A DNA stretch of 64,000 nt, taken from the NCBI GenBank assembly GCA_035222895.1, contig JAVYIG010002230.1, forward strand, positions 62,001 through 126,000, given 5' to 3'. Positions 1 to 10,788 of this stretch are shown one piece after another. A program made the position numbers and the translations under genes. Source of the DNA: Strongylocentrotus droebachiensis (taxonomy: Eukaryota; Echinodermata; Echinoidea; Camarodonta; Strongylocentrotidae). The stretch's first letter is position 1, and every line of letters begins with the position of its first letter. The notes below the pieces were generated by a model. The model worked only from the letters and a program-made list of their open reading frames with translations. It was not told where the DNA came from and ran no database searches.

Positions 1-257
1 TGATATAATGTTACCTTTTCAGTAGGAATTCAAAAGCATTTTCAGAAGCTTAGTAAAGCAGAGTTAAGATGTTATTTTTCTAAACGGGGGATTTCCCCTT
101 CTACAATTTTCAATTTGTATCAATTTCCTGAGGATGATCTTACACATATCTTCTCGATAGTAAACGAATCGAATATGCATATTTAGGGTAGTTTAATATG
201 CTTGTTTAATTTGATTGGTAAGATAGAAGGACTGATTATCTCAATGTTAGTGATGAT

Positions 258-347
258 GCCGAAAATGATGATGAAGGTGATGATGATGACGATAATGATG
301 ATGAAGGTGATGATGACGATAATGATGATGAAGGTGATGATGATTCC
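258..347 (+). repeat. GAT-rich minisatellite, 27-30 bp unit, 3 copies
   Basis: Three successive units of the form (GATAATGATGATGAAGG)(TGATGATGAC) can be read directly. The second and third units are nearly identical, so this is a minisatellite grown out of a GAT microsatellite. Both strands are open through it, giving artificial Met-rich and Ile-rich frames. Confidence 0.8.
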
Positions 348-625
348 TTCGATTTCAAAAGGCGCCATTAAAACATTCAAAGGTGCAGTTCATTGAAGAA
401 AAAAGGGGCCATTTACCAAACATTTCTTTCATCAGATTTGCAAGCATAGTATGTAATGTATTTATAAGATAACAATTTCATTTTGCGTATACAAGTGACT
501 TTTTCCTAAAATAATAGGCCTACATGATGGTATACATTATTTTGTAATTGTGCTCTTCTCAGTAAAGCACAACATCGTCTTTAATGAATAATAATATCCC
601 CATCTTTATAATTATATAGTTTTCA

Positions 626-760
626 TTATTATCGTCATCATTACCACTACCACCACCACCAGCATCATCACCATCAATAGCAGCACCACCCTCACCACCA
701 CTACCACTACTCCCCACTCACAACCAATATCACCCACCACCATCACCTCAATCTTGCCAA
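626..760 (+). repeat. Imperfect ACC/ATC microsatellite
   Basis: The block is dominated by ACC, ATC and AGC triplets on the + strand with many interruptions, so it is probably old. Confidence 0.75.
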
Positions 761-954
761 TCTCGATAACCAACGAATTCAATATCACCGCAACATTTTA
801 GAAAATGTCATGTTACAGTCTATTTTTTTTGTTTAAAGGTTTCACTATTTCTACCCATGTAGATGCAAATATCCTGTGGAAAAGTAATGTTATTTATCAC
901 TAAGGGTATTTCATTTTTCATAATATATTGTCTCCCTTGTTTTCTATTCCTCTA

Positions 955-1023
955 TTCACCCTTCTCTCTCTATCTCTCTCTCTTTTTCTCTATTTCTCTT
1001 TCTCTCCCCCCCCCCCCCCCCCC
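955..1023 (+). repeat. (CT)n tract ending in an 18-bp C run
   Basis: CT dinucleotides with occasional interruptions run into an uninterrupted C run at 1006-1023. The same CT-plus-poly-C arrangement recurs at 20380-20420 and 45833-45870. Confidence 0.85.
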
Positions 1024-2009
1024 TACCCTCCCCATCTCTTGGTTTTAAATGGGGATAGACAAGGTTCTTTATTGAAGTTTCTTCTTATGCCTTTCGTTTG
1101 CCTAGTGGATTTTGGTTGAGGATTTTCCGACCCCTTCACGAGATTTTTCTCTTGTTTGTTTTTGACAAAGTTGCCTGGACTCTAGGGCTGGCTCAAGAGG
1201 TTATGGCTAAAAGGTTTCACTTACAACTTAAAGGGAAACCTCAGACATGACGCTGATTACTTTGTTCCCCTAAAAATATCCAGAATTAAGATCCCCTTCA
1301 AATGGTTGAGTTTCATTTTATCAGTATTTATTTTTTATTAATTTTTATTATTATTATTATTTCTCTTGGTTTCCGAGGGTGAATAGTCTCAAAGCCGAAG
1401 GCGGTCAGTTAATGTTTCGAATCTAGTGTAAAAACATAGCATATCACTTATAGTTGCAAGGAAAAACAATATCGAATGTATTTGGTTTTAATTGAATTTT
1501 TAAAACATTAATTTGATTTACTAATACGGGTAAACAAGTTATTGCGAATGTAGAATATTGAAAGTATTGGCCAATGATGGATTAAATATAAAACTATTTG
1601 AAAAAGCACATATATTTATGGATAGTATACAAATATGAACTGATGTGCATTCACTGGATTTTATAACTGTTGATTTTTTTGTGGTCTGAATCTGAAATGG
1701 ACTTCAAACTGATGAGGTTGAGCTTGTGGCATATGATTGGCACTCGGCGATGGGTTGCTTTTTTTTTCAAGAAAAGGAAAACAGGAGGATTTTTTTTTCG
1801 TTGCCTCTGTCGGGGAAAAGAACGTACCCCCTCATTCGGAGTTTTGGGCCCACCTGCGCTGCGCTGCAAGCCGATCTTAATGACCCGTTCAAGCGTGTTG
1901 TTATTCATGAGACAGAGCATGGCCGAGCTCTTATTGGTCCGAATACCACAGATGCTTCATCCCTTTCCGCGCGCTTTCCATAGAGAGCTCCACCCCGGAG
2001 CATTCTATA

Positions 2010-2024
2010 CTCTGCATAACAAAG
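2010..2024 (-). promoter_or_regulatory. SOX-POU composite site 1
   Basis: Read on the minus strand the site is CTTTGTTATGCAGAG. It matches the vertebrate SOX2-OCT4 composite consensus CTTTGTTATGCAAAT at 13 of 15 positions, including the whole SOX half and the ATGCA of the POU half, with the zero-base spacing of the consensus. It lies about 207 bp upstream of the proposed start site. Binding is not shown. Confidence 0.5.
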
Positions 2025-2064
2025 GCGCGCGAATTCAATTAGCTACGTCACCTGTCAGTGGTCG

Positions 2065-2072
2065 TGACGTCA
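2065..2072. promoter_or_regulatory. Palindromic CRE (TGACGTCA)
   Basis: A perfect CREB/ATF full site, with a further half site (TACGTCA) at 2044-2050. It lies between the two SOX-POU composites, about 160 bp upstream of the proposed start site. Confidence 0.5.
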
Positions 2073-2081
2073 GGGTGCATT

Positions 2082-2096
2082 GGTTGCATTACAATA
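2082..2096 (+). promoter_or_regulatory. SOX-POU composite site 2
   Basis: GGTTGCATTACAATA has a 12-bp core, TTGCATTACAAT, identical to the core of the Oct4-Sox2 element of the mouse Nanog promoter as I recall it. The POU half precedes the SOX half directly. It lies 58 bp downstream of composite 1 in the same overall orientation (POU then SOX on the + strand). Confidence 0.5.
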
Positions 2097-2196
2097 CACG
2101 AAGCCCGGCGCCCGACCCGGCCGTGATTGGACAACTCCTTGCATAATTAGACTGAAAGGCAATCAATATCGTATGGAGGGCAGAGTCCACGGCACG

Positions 2197-2385
2197 CTAA
2201 AAATAACGAGCGGCTACCGTCGAAGCTGTCATATTTTGTGTTGAGCTCTGGTAGTCAACATTACAAACAGCAAGGCTCTCTAAAGACTACCAACCTAACT
2301 TTGAACAGTTTAGCATTTAAGCATTCTCCATCGAGAGACTTGGCATTATTTCTTTTCGTCGTTCATTTGAAAGAGACTCACCAAA
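2197..2385 (+). promoter_or_regulatory. SoxB1 core promoter and 5' UTR
   Basis: A TATA-like sequence CTAAAAATAA (2197-2206), which also fits the MEF2 consensus, lies about 30 bp before a perfect initiator match TCATATT (2229-2235). This predicts transcription from about 2231 and a 155-nt leader to 2385. The leader has no upstream ATG, so 2386 would be the first start codon. The start site is predicted, not measured. Confidence 0.45.
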
Positions 2386-3420
2386 ATGTCTATTCCTGGT
2401 GTGCATGAACAACCGGAGTTGAAGCATTCTGTGAACGTCATGGCAAGTTCTATCCCCGGCATGGCCCATCACGTCGGGCTCACGCAGGCTTCCGTCATGG
2501 GCAACGGCCCGCCTGGCATGGGAGGCAACAAGAACAACAGCAACCCCAACAACAACCCGGACAGAGTTAAAAGGCCCATGAACGCTTTTATGGTGTGGTC
2601 AAGAGGACAACGCAGAAAGCTATCGCAAGAGAACCCAAAAATGCACAATTCTGAGATCAGCAAAAGGTTAGGAGCCGAGTGGAAGTTGCTGTCTGAGGAC
2701 GAAAAGAGGCCGTTTATCGACGAGGCGAAACGACTTCGAGCGGTGCATATGAAGGAGCATCCGGACTACAAGTACAGGCCCCGTCGTAAGACCAAGACCC
2801 TCTTGAAGAAGGACAAATTTACCCTTCCAGGTATCATCAATCCACAGACCGGCGCACCTGTTCAGAGAGGGGTAGGAGACGGTATGCACGGCTACCAGCA
2901 CCTCAACGGCTACATGAACGGGTACCCAAGTATGATGCAGGACCAGCTATCTCACCTACCATCGCATTCTTACGGGGCACATCAAGCTGCACAAATGGCC
3001 AACAGTGGACTTCATCACAGGTATGACATGGCCCAGCTAGGCTACCCTGCTATGTCCACAACCCACGCCGCATCATACCTCAGCCCCGCCGCTGCCAACT
3101 ACTCGGCCGCCTACAGCCAGGCGGCAATGATGCACCACGCACCGTCTGGCACCTCAGCCGCCAAGTCCGAACAAGCGTCGATGCCAACAGAGCGAACGCA
3201 GTCAGCAGCCACCGCCGTCTCCGCTGGCGGGCGACACATGCCCGGCGATTCGTCGCTTCGTGATATGATCAACATGTACCTCCCTGGCGACGCCAACGAC
3301 CCGAACGTCCAACGACAACACGCTATGCAACAGGCTGCCGCAGCAGCGTATCACGGTACCAGTGTAACATCTACGAGCGGTGTTGGTGTGAACGGTACCG
3401 TTCCACTCACGCATATGTAA
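2386..3420 (+). CDS. SoxB1: SoxB1 HMG-box transcription factor (Sox1/2/3 group)
   Basis: An uninterrupted 344-residue ORF starting in a good context (CCAAAATGT). Residues 59-137 form a SOX HMG box: the N-terminal bipartite nuclear signal and [16 protein letters not shown] lie at 61-78, and the second basic signal RPRRKTK at 131-137. [13 protein letters not shown] (137-149) is the SoxB extension just after the box. The C-terminal part matches vertebrate Sox2 in short blocks: a KSE near 270, [11 protein letters not shown] at 291-301 (Sox2 has LRDMISMYLPG), and the end [10 protein letters not shown] (Sox2 INGTLPLSHM). These blocks place it in SoxB1 rather than SoxB2. The linker is rich in Ala, Met, His and Tyr, as in SoxB1 activation domains. 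The family binds CATTGT-type sites in the nucleus and maintains early ectodermal and neural-precursor states; in sea urchins SoxB1 is maternal. The gene is intronless, as usual for SoxB1, and I see no defect. Confidence 0.97.
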   Translation: MSIPGVHEQPELKHSVNVMASSIPGMAHHVGLTQASVMGNGPPGMGGNKNNSNPNNNPDRVKRPMNAFMVWSRGQRRKLSQENPKMHNSEISKRLGAEWKLLSEDEKRPFIDEAKRLRAVHMKEHPDYKYRPRRKTKTLLKKDKFTLPGIINPQTGAPVQRGVGDGMHGYQHLNGYMNGYPSMMQDQLSHLPSHSYGAHQAAQMANSGLHHRYDMAQLGYPAMSTTHAASYLSPAAANYSAAYSQAAMMHHAPSGTSAAKSEQASMPTERTQSAATAVSAGGRHMPGDSSLRDMINMYLPGDANDPNVQRQHAMQQAAAAAYHGTSVTSTSGVGVNGTVPLTHM

Positions 3421-3748
3421 GACCAAAAACTTTCTTTTACACAAGTTTAAAAAGTACTGTTTTCAAGACATTTTATGCTCGGATTTTCGTTCACGAGCTC
3501 GGATAGAAAGATTTATCGTTGAGAGAGAGTAACTGTTTGAATCGTTATCTAAATTTGAATGTTGACTCTAGCGATCAAGCGATTTTATTTGCGAGGAGAG
3601 AAAGAGAAGGGAAAGAAAGGAACCTTTTGCTGCAGGTGGAGTCTCTTTCCCCGCTAGTTGCCTTATATGCCTTGACTTGTAAAACAATTTTGTACTTCAA
3701 GACTACCACAATTTAAAAAATGGCTACTTCAGAAGAAACCATCGTACG

Positions 3749-3754
3749 AATAAA
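3749..3754 (+). other. Poly(A) signal AATAAA, proximal
   Basis: First canonical signal after the SoxB1 stop codon, followed by T-rich sequence within 40 bp (3780-3845). Confidence 0.4.
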
Positions 3755-5188
3755 AGGCTCGACGCTCTAACACTCTTGATATTGAACGAATATTTGTATA
3801 AAATTGGACTTATTCTTTCGTTGCCAAATGTCTTGATTTTTTTTTTGATTGTCGATGATTAATTACTTTTTGATTTATTTTCTAATGTGCTTAAATTCCT
3901 TGAAAAGTCAAGATTATATCAGTTTTATGTACAGCGTTTATGTGACTTGACGATTAGATATTTTGAAAAATGATTCTTAGCTAATTTGTATGTATATTTT
4001 GGCATCGGTTTTTCTTTTCTCGGGAAATAATTATCGAGTTTGTAAAGACACTATTGAGTTGCTCTACGCAGGCGTAAAACAGAATCATGACAATACCTTG
4101 AAAGTATCCAGAGTTTAAACAAACATCGTTTCAATTTAGATATTCTTTTATAGTGATATGTTTATTCTCCTTCACTTTTAACTATTTTTGGCGAAGGTGG
4201 AGATATAATTTGTACGAATACTGCCTTAATATGTTACATATAATTCACAACCTTGTAGACCATAAATAGTATGTGACGAAACGGGCTGAATTTTTTTTAT
4301 AGATTTTCTTAACTTTACGACACGAAAGGTTTTTTTGTTCCACTGCAATTCAAGTTTAACCTTGTATATTTTCTGGTTTTCTGTAATGAGCAAACAGAAA
4401 AATTGCATTGTGTTAAGTGTATACATATTGAGTATTTCTGATGTCCGTCTCGCAGATTTTGCACACCTGCCTAATAAGACATTTTATTGTTCATCCAAAA
4501 AGACATGAGGCTGTGAAACTAGCGTTTTTAATTCTGGTATTATTTTTGTACGAAAACATTCGTTCTTTACTTGTGCAACATTTAGTATCTCTTTTCATGC
4601 TAAAAAGTGAATAACTTTGAATGAGAAATTATGACGGTATTTCTTCATGACATTATTGATATCTTGGAAATATACGACCCGGATTTGTTTGTTCGAAAAT
4701 TCAACGCTAACTAACTTTTCAAAAGTTTATTCACATTTTCTGGTGCACTATTATAATCATGTTGAAAAGTAATTGTCACTGTTTCCTTATATAGAAAAAC
4801 ACCTTCCATTTTCATGAATGCATTATAGGTGCTCTGCGTTCTAATGAAGAAATATCTGTCTCACGAAAGTGGCCGTTATTTTATTTTGAAAACAATTAGT
4901 GCTTTCCCCGGTTAGCAGTCCCACACTTTTTTTTCCAATGGTAAAACAGAAATGGGCGCTTGCCAACTAAGATATTTATAAAGAAACATTGTTATACTAA
5001 TCTTGATTATTCAATTTACAAAATCTCTCGTGGGTGCTTTGGGAACTGGAAAGCTTTCGGGTCCTTTTTTTTTCTTCTTTCAAACTATTAATTTCGAATG
5101 ATTGTATCTTCTATATTTTCTTTCTGTTTGTGTATCTACCTGGGGAAAATCTACTTTTTTGTTATACTTTGTGAGAAAAAAAAATATG

Positions 5189-5194
5189 AATAAA
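5189..5194 (+). other. Poly(A) signal AATAAA, distal
   Basis: Second canonical signal, followed by GTTTTTGACGGTG, a GT/T-rich downstream element. Confidence 0.4.
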
Positions 5195-5210
5195 TATGGC
5201 CGAACAATTG

Positions 5211-6179
5211 CGGCGTTTTTGACGGTGTAAAATGTAAAACAAATTGACATTGTCGTTTTGAGTTGTCTTTACGCTATTAAGAATCAATTCAGATGTGTTT
5301 GGTAAACTGATCCTCTTGTTGAGAGTATGATAAGCGAGTGATATTGATAATTAGCTGGTGACCCATACACATTTAATCTTCGTAACACGAGATCAGTTAT
5401 TCTATTCACTAATTAGGTGATACTAGATTTAGATGATATCTTGCTCCCGTGTGATGTGTAATACATGAATTGAGAGGATTTGTTAATGGTGATGTTGGAA
5501 ATGTCGATGATTGTGGAGATTTTTACGTTTTAATGTCTGCTGTACGAGTGTGTATATACGTTGTTGCATTGAGTGCGGATGTTAGCGTGTGTGCTTATAA
5601 ATGTTTGCCGAGAAGTTGAATTAATGCTTTCATCTTTATAAATAATAAGATTAAAATAGAGTAAAAGAAATCATAGCATATTGAATGTTCAAGCAATTAC
5701 AGGGTTTAGGTCGTGGAATTATCCTCTCGTTCCTTCCAAATACCTGTATCTGCAATACTGTAACAAACGCGTACAGAAGTGCATAATTGTTTCTTGATAT
5801 TGTACATGTTAAAACAGGAAACTCCAGTTGTGTTGATATTTAATTTTCAAAGTGAGTGCTTTAGCAAACACTGTAGATCAAACTCCGCAACCTTTCACCC
5901 TTTGGAGCATAGACTCTGTTGACATTCGGTTTGATAATGCAGTTTTAATTGCATTAATTCGTTTCTCTATTATGGAGGCTATAACAGGGTCTCTTAAAAC
6001 AATAGTTTGATAAATGGAATGTTATTAAGTAGTTTAAAGTACTGCTTGGTAATCGCAATTCTATTTCTCCCTTTGTGTCTTTCTTATCTTACTCATTGTC
6101 TGTCCTTCACATTATAGCTTCTTTATTTTCTCGTTTTTTTTCACATGATCTATTTTCTCTTATTCTTGTTTTGATCTCA
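5211..6179. other. Unique AT-rich intergenic DNA
   Basis: No gene, array or recognisable mobile element. Most of it is non-repetitive; the sequence becomes pyrimidine-rich from about 6070. Confidence 0.5.
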
Positions 6180-6201
6180 CCCTCTCTCTTTCTTTACTCG
6201 C

Positions 6202-6238
<37 letters not shown>

Positions 6239-6375
6239 CCCTCTGCCTCTGTCTCTTTCTCTCTCCTACTACTACCAATTTCTCTCACCCTGTCTCACCT
6301 TTACTTCTTTCTGTCTCTTTCTCTATTACCCCTTCCTTTCTGCCTTTTTCCATCACACCCCTCTCTCATTCCATC

Positions 6376-6415
<40 letters not shown>

Positions 6416-6470
6416 CTCTCTTTCATCTTTTTCACTCTCTTCCCTCTCTCTCCCGCTTCAATTTTTCTTC
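6180..6470 (+). repeat. CT-rich microsatellite block
   Basis: Two long (CT)n runs (6203-6236 and 6378-6411) lie within about 290 bp of nearly pure pyrimidine. The Ser/Leu-rich frame through it is an artefact. Confidence 0.85.
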
Positions 6471-7990
6471 CTAATATGAATTTTGTTCAGTAAAAAATCG
6501 TGGAACCAGTTTTCAATTAAAAGAACTCTTCTTCACACTCCACAATGGATGATTTCTTAAAGCGGGAGTATGTGACACGATCCAATCCTTGCTAAAAGAA
6601 TTTAAATCATAAACGCATTCATGCGAGACGGGAATATCAAGTACTTCTAAATCACTACATTTAGGTGATTAAATAAAATTTGGAAAATATCAAGGCTACA
6701 ATGATGGTTTAAATCCTAAGTACATGCAAAATGGATATCATCTTAGCGAAAATGAATATCATTATACTCTTAGCGGAGCATTTTCTTGGCATTGATACGT
6801 AGTGGAAGAACAACACCATTTTTACGCGACATACTCGTCAACTATGAAATAACATGGTGTTAGGGAAAATGTGTATATACGTAAGTTGAATTGTGATCGC
6901 CCGGTCTTTCGGTTTAGAATGACACACAGTTTTGTATTCACTTAAATGAAATACACAATCGTGGAGCATTGTTTTTCCCGCCAACTAATTAAACATATAA
7001 AGTTAAGACCTGCAAAGAGAAAAGAAAATGAGAGAGAAAACGGACGGATGGGGCAGGAATAATCAGGCGCCATTTTCTACCTACGTGGATGCCGGTGGTG
7101 GGAATTACGCAATTAAAAACAAAATACAAAAAACAACTCCAGTTTGTACCATGAAGTGCAACACTCCACCTTTAAGCCGTTAAATAAACCAGAACCATTT
7201 GCATATTCTCTGTTTTATTGAGAGGTTTATATTTCTAATGCCGCGCAGTTTATTGCGAGTCTTGATGTTGCCATTATTTACAATTACTCTCGAGCTTAAT
7301 AACAAAAGCAAATTCGACACAGCTTTGCGAGACGTGAGCTATATCCCTTAGCGTAGGGGTGGGAACTTAAAGGGAAAGGTATCCCACATCTCCGAGAAGC
7401 GGGTTGAGTTAGAGGGGACACCACCGCCAGTGCCACCTATTAGAGATTCAATGTCTTAACGTAAAAATGTGTGCCCCCATTATTTTTCGTGTTCGTGAGC
7501 CCCTTTCAAGTTTTCGATCCACAAGGTACCCGAAAAAATGATAATTTTTATCTCCTTTAAATTACTTTTTTTGGATTGAAAAAAAGAAACAAAAAATGTG
7601 ATTATCATATTTCTTTACAGTCGCGACCTAAAAATGTAACATCTTTTATTTTGTTTGGTCAGAATTGTGTCCAACCCTATTTGCCCTTGAAATTTCATTC
7701 CCCCTTCACGTCCTACCGGCTCTCAGTTTTTCATTGCAATATCTCAGCTTTTTACATTAAATTTCTCAGAGGAACCCATTCATATTTTATTATTATTACG
7801 TGAACATAATTATAGATTCTGTGATTTACAAGGTCATTTTTCTTTTGCCAGAGAGGCAATAATGGGGGGGATTATTATTGAAAACATTATAAAGCATTGT
7901 AAGCCACCAGAGTTTATTAAGGTTATATTTTATTTAGGAGATCGTTTTACAGAGATGAGAGGAGAAAGGAAATATTACGTGTCACATGAT
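6471..7990. other. Intergenic DNA, partly regulatory-looking
   Basis: No gene found. 7040-7450 has more balanced composition than its surroundings and includes an octamer-like ATTTGCAT near 7198. I see no repeats beyond short homopolymers. Confidence 0.4.
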
Positions 7991-7995
7991 CTCAA

Positions 7996-8320
7996 GGTCC
8001 CTCTGGTGTTGGGAGCCTCAAATTCGCCAACAAATTGATGGCAAAATTTCACTTAAATTGTATCATAATGTGAAAAGGATGTCACTTCTGCAAAGATTTC
8101 GCCCAAAAAAGTGTGTTTGAAGATAAATATTGATAAAAGAATACATAATTTGGGTTTCCTGTTGTGCGCAGAAAAACCTACATTTTGTATTATTTCGTCA
8201 ATATTGGACTTCAAACATATTTATTTTGAAAATCCTTGCAAAAATGTGTTTTAAATGACATGTGTCTAAAGTGAAATTTTGTCATCATATTTTGGGGGCT
8301 CCCAACACTTTAGAGGGTCT
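7996..8320. mobile_element. MITE-like element with ~130-bp inverted repeats
   Basis: The left arm begins GGTCCCTCTGGTGTTGGGAG and the complement of the right arm begins AGACCCTCTAAAGTGTTGGG. Homology continues inward through a shared CAAAATTTCACTT and further to about 130 bp per arm. The element is flanked by TTAA on the right (8321-8324) and TCAA on the left (7992-7995), so a TTAA-target (piggyBac-like) insertion with one mutated flank is possible. It is non-coding, about 325 bp long, and the arms have diverged clearly, so it is not young. Confidence 0.65.
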
Positions 8321-8324
8321 TTAA

Positions 8325-9610
8325 GAGTAAGTAAGTAAACGACACACATTGTCTCTGGCACAATTTTATTATTCTAGCGCGGCTACCAGCCGACATACAC
8401 CTGTTGAAATACGTGCATAAATTACCATGTTGCTATGTTGGATAAGCCTTTCTCGGTCTTGTAGAATAACACGCATTCACAAGGCATACTTTGTTTTTAT
8501 TTCTACATTTAATTATAGAGCTGATGCATATGTACACAAATGTATATCTTGAGGGGACTTTTTTTTCTTTGCTACGTCTATTATCCAGTTATGGAGAGCC
8601 GAGACTGGTTTATTATCGATACTACCACTATGTTTCGGTAATTTCACAGCAGAACAATAATTTAAAAAAAAACTTGGAGTCCCATCCCACCTGCAAAAAA
8701 TAACCAATATTAAAATTAAAAAATCATATTGAAAACAAAAAGAGCAAATGGAAAACCCCTGTGTAGTTTTGACGCCATAGATTTGCTGACGAGAAATAAA
8801 ACTGGATACAAAAGGCAAAACAAAATCCTACATTGGGTCGTACTTGAACGTTATGTGATGATATAATTAGGTATTGGGGAAATTCAACGTACATTATGTT
8901 GCATGCATAACTGCAATGTACAATTCAGAACATGTATCTGCAAAATCAATCTTTTGAAAAATGTCTACGCAGTATATACTCTCTTCTTTTTTTGGAAAGA
9001 AAGTATACCATATACTAGGTGATAAAAAGGGTTTATTTTTTACAATGCATCGTAATCTGCCCGTATATAGCAGAAATGCCATGTTACGATTTAACCTAAG
9101 ATATAACTTACATTATCATTGTGGGAGACGCGTGAAGAAAATGCAAAAACAAAAATTAGGTGCCTTTATATCATGAATACACTTACGAAATCATAGTCAT
9201 ATTTCATTAATTTCCCTTGATGCTACTTATTTTTCTTCGTAGAGAAGATAACTGATAGACTTTCGATTAATTGTTGTATATTATGCCCAGATCACAACAT
9301 TGCTTCCTCAATCTCGACAGTCAATCGTCACTCAATTTGCAACGTTATAATAAGTAATTATCGCAGTAAAAGTCATTCTGTCAAAATGTCTTGATGGTTG
9401 GTCTTATTTTTCTCTATTATGATTACATCCACTAAAAGATAATTAAAAATACAATTATTGCTCTGTATCTGTTTAAATCTAAGAGTTGACAGAAAATCAA
9501 AGAATAATACCATCACATCAGATATCCGACGACTTAATTCAAGCAGATTCATTTTCAGAATAATAATAAGTGTATTAATTTAAGAGTCGGAGGTATAGGG
9601 AGGGAAATAT
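8325..9610. other. AT-rich intergenic DNA
   Basis: No gene or mobile element recognised. The open frames at 8513-8818 and 8961-9176 lack family motifs and have AT-biased composition like the surrounding DNA. Confidence 0.5.
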
Positions 9611-9629
9611 ACAGAGAGAGAGAGAGAGA

Positions 9630-9663
<34 letters not shown>

Positions 9664-9664
9664 A
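9611..9664 (+). repeat. (GA)n microsatellite
   Basis: About 50 bp of GA with two interruptions. It is one of only two GA-strand runs in the window; the other CT/GA tracts are pyrimidine on the + strand. Confidence 0.9.
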
Positions 9665-10565
9665 CTGTCTACTTTAAATCAAATTATAATTCTAAAAGAG
9701 GACCAAACGGGGAATACCTTTGTAAATAAAGCAATGAAACATCACAGCGATGACTATACGACAAGTGTAATTTTATACGGCCGTACAAAGGTAATATGTC
9801 CTTTTCTCGCAATATAATAATACCGTAGTCACTCATTGTGGCAGTGTAGATGAACACACGTGAAATACCCATTGAGAAAAAGATACTGGCTCTATGTATA
9901 ATAAACATAAGCGTGCAAATACGAAGACCTGCGATTCTAACGATTTCATCGATCGCCATCCCGATTATTGATCGTACGTGTTGCTCTGTTTCAACAGTTC
10001 TCCCTTATTAGTCTTTAGAAAAGGATTCTAATGGTTTTATTTAAAAGAAATTCATGGTTTAGGATATTTTGGATTGTTTAGATGCTAAGAAGGAGCGATT
10101 AGTTCTATTCCGCATAAGAATTCCACCAAATGAAGATTAAAATACAAACAAACAATCGAGTAAAACTTGACAGCGGGTATGAACAAAAGATAATCCATTA
10201 AAAAATTTTAATGGACCCATCGTAAGTGTCTACACAGACTTTTAATTAACTTATCGTGGGAATTTCCCTCATTATACACATGTAATTCATAGTTGTCGGG
10301 GATATTCATTCGATACCGAAAATCTAACCAAACAACCACAATTTCGGTTTAAGTTTTGTTAGTTCATAACACTACATGTTCTGTGCATTATATTAACCAT
10401 CTAATCTGTAAGTAAAAACTGTGTGATATTACTGATGCGTTTAGTGTAACAATTGATCTTTATGTATATACACATACATATTAATGCTTGTTCTCCGTGA
10501 TAATAAGATGGTTTGGTTTGATGTTTTTTTTTACCTGACTGCTAAGAAAGCATGTGTATGCTTTT
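9665..10565. other. AT-rich intergenic DNA
   Basis: Nothing recognisable; no repeat structure beyond short runs. Confidence 0.5.
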
Positions 10566-10730
10566 AAGTAAGCAACCAGAGGGGACCGACGGCTTTAAGT
10601 CTTCTCCGAGGGACCTGGTAATGAGGATTATGCCGTACCAAAGGGCACCTAGCTCACCGATTTGGTTTCGAACCCGGGACCTTCCGGTTACGAGACCACT
10701 GCTCTACCACTGAGCCATCGCGTTTCCTTT
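10566..10730 (-). mobile_element. tRNA-headed SINE, minus strand
   Basis: On the minus strand, A box TGGCTCAGTGGT (10706-10717) and B box GGTTCGAAACC (10664-10674) have tRNA spacing, but there is no matching acceptor stem, so this is a SINE head and not a tRNA gene. Downstream it carries a body with TCGGA and then GTCGGTCCCC, a block shared with the SINE at 55375-55517. Confidence 0.75.
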
Positions 10731-10788
10731 GTGGTTTCCCGTAACCATAATGGCCATGGAAAGTAATATTAACAAATGTGACACGAGA

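Larger units (their letters stand above)
1..1630. other. Non-coding flank upstream of SoxB1
   Basis: AT-rich DNA without a credible gene. It holds three microsatellite blocks, listed separately at 258-347, 626-760 and 955-1023. The rest, 1024-1630, is unique-looking sequence with short poly-T and ATT runs. The short open frames here are by-products of the repeats. Confidence 0.7.
1840..2230 (+). promoter_or_regulatory. SoxB1 proximal promoter region
   Basis: A CpG-containing, GC-richer block directly upstream of the SoxB1 ORF, set in AT-rich surroundings. It contains inverted CCAAT boxes (ATTGG) at 1933-1937 and 2126-2130, CACCTG E-boxes at 1851-1856 and 2049-2054, a palindromic CRE (TGACGTCA) at 2065-2072, two SOX-POU composite sites (listed separately) and a further POU-like TTGCATAAT at 2139-2147. 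The CCAAT box at 2126 lies about 100 bp before the proposed start site, its usual position. Motifs are read from the sequence; promoter function is inferred from position and composition. Confidence 0.65.
3421..5210 (+). other. Probable SoxB1 3' UTR
   Basis: AT-rich, unique-looking sequence free of microsatellites and mobile elements follows the stop codon. AATAAA signals lie at 3749-3754 and 5189-5194, so short (about 0.35 kb) and long (about 1.8 kb) trailers are both possible. No conserved gene is seen; the open frame at 3519-3716 is short and featureless. The extent of the UTR is inferred from the signals alone. Confidence 0.45.

Noticed and set aside
1227-1240. TTAAAGGGAAA words here and at 7369 and 31750 as piggyBac-like MITE ends
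   Set aside because: The match to the 62271 element stops after about 10 bp and no opposite end is present.
1670-2146. 158-codon open frame overlapping the SoxB1 promoter
   Set aside because: No recognisable domain; it runs through the CCAAT, CRE and SOX-POU motifs and two poly-T stretches, and GC-rich promoter DNA readily gives such frames.
3519-3716. 65-codon frame just after SoxB1
   Set aside because: It lies in the probable 3' UTR, has no domain and no own promoter signals.
10664-10730. tRNA gene on the minus strand
   Set aside because: A and B boxes are good but the acceptor stem does not pair and a SINE body follows; it is a SINE head. The same holds for 10789, 21578 and 37822.
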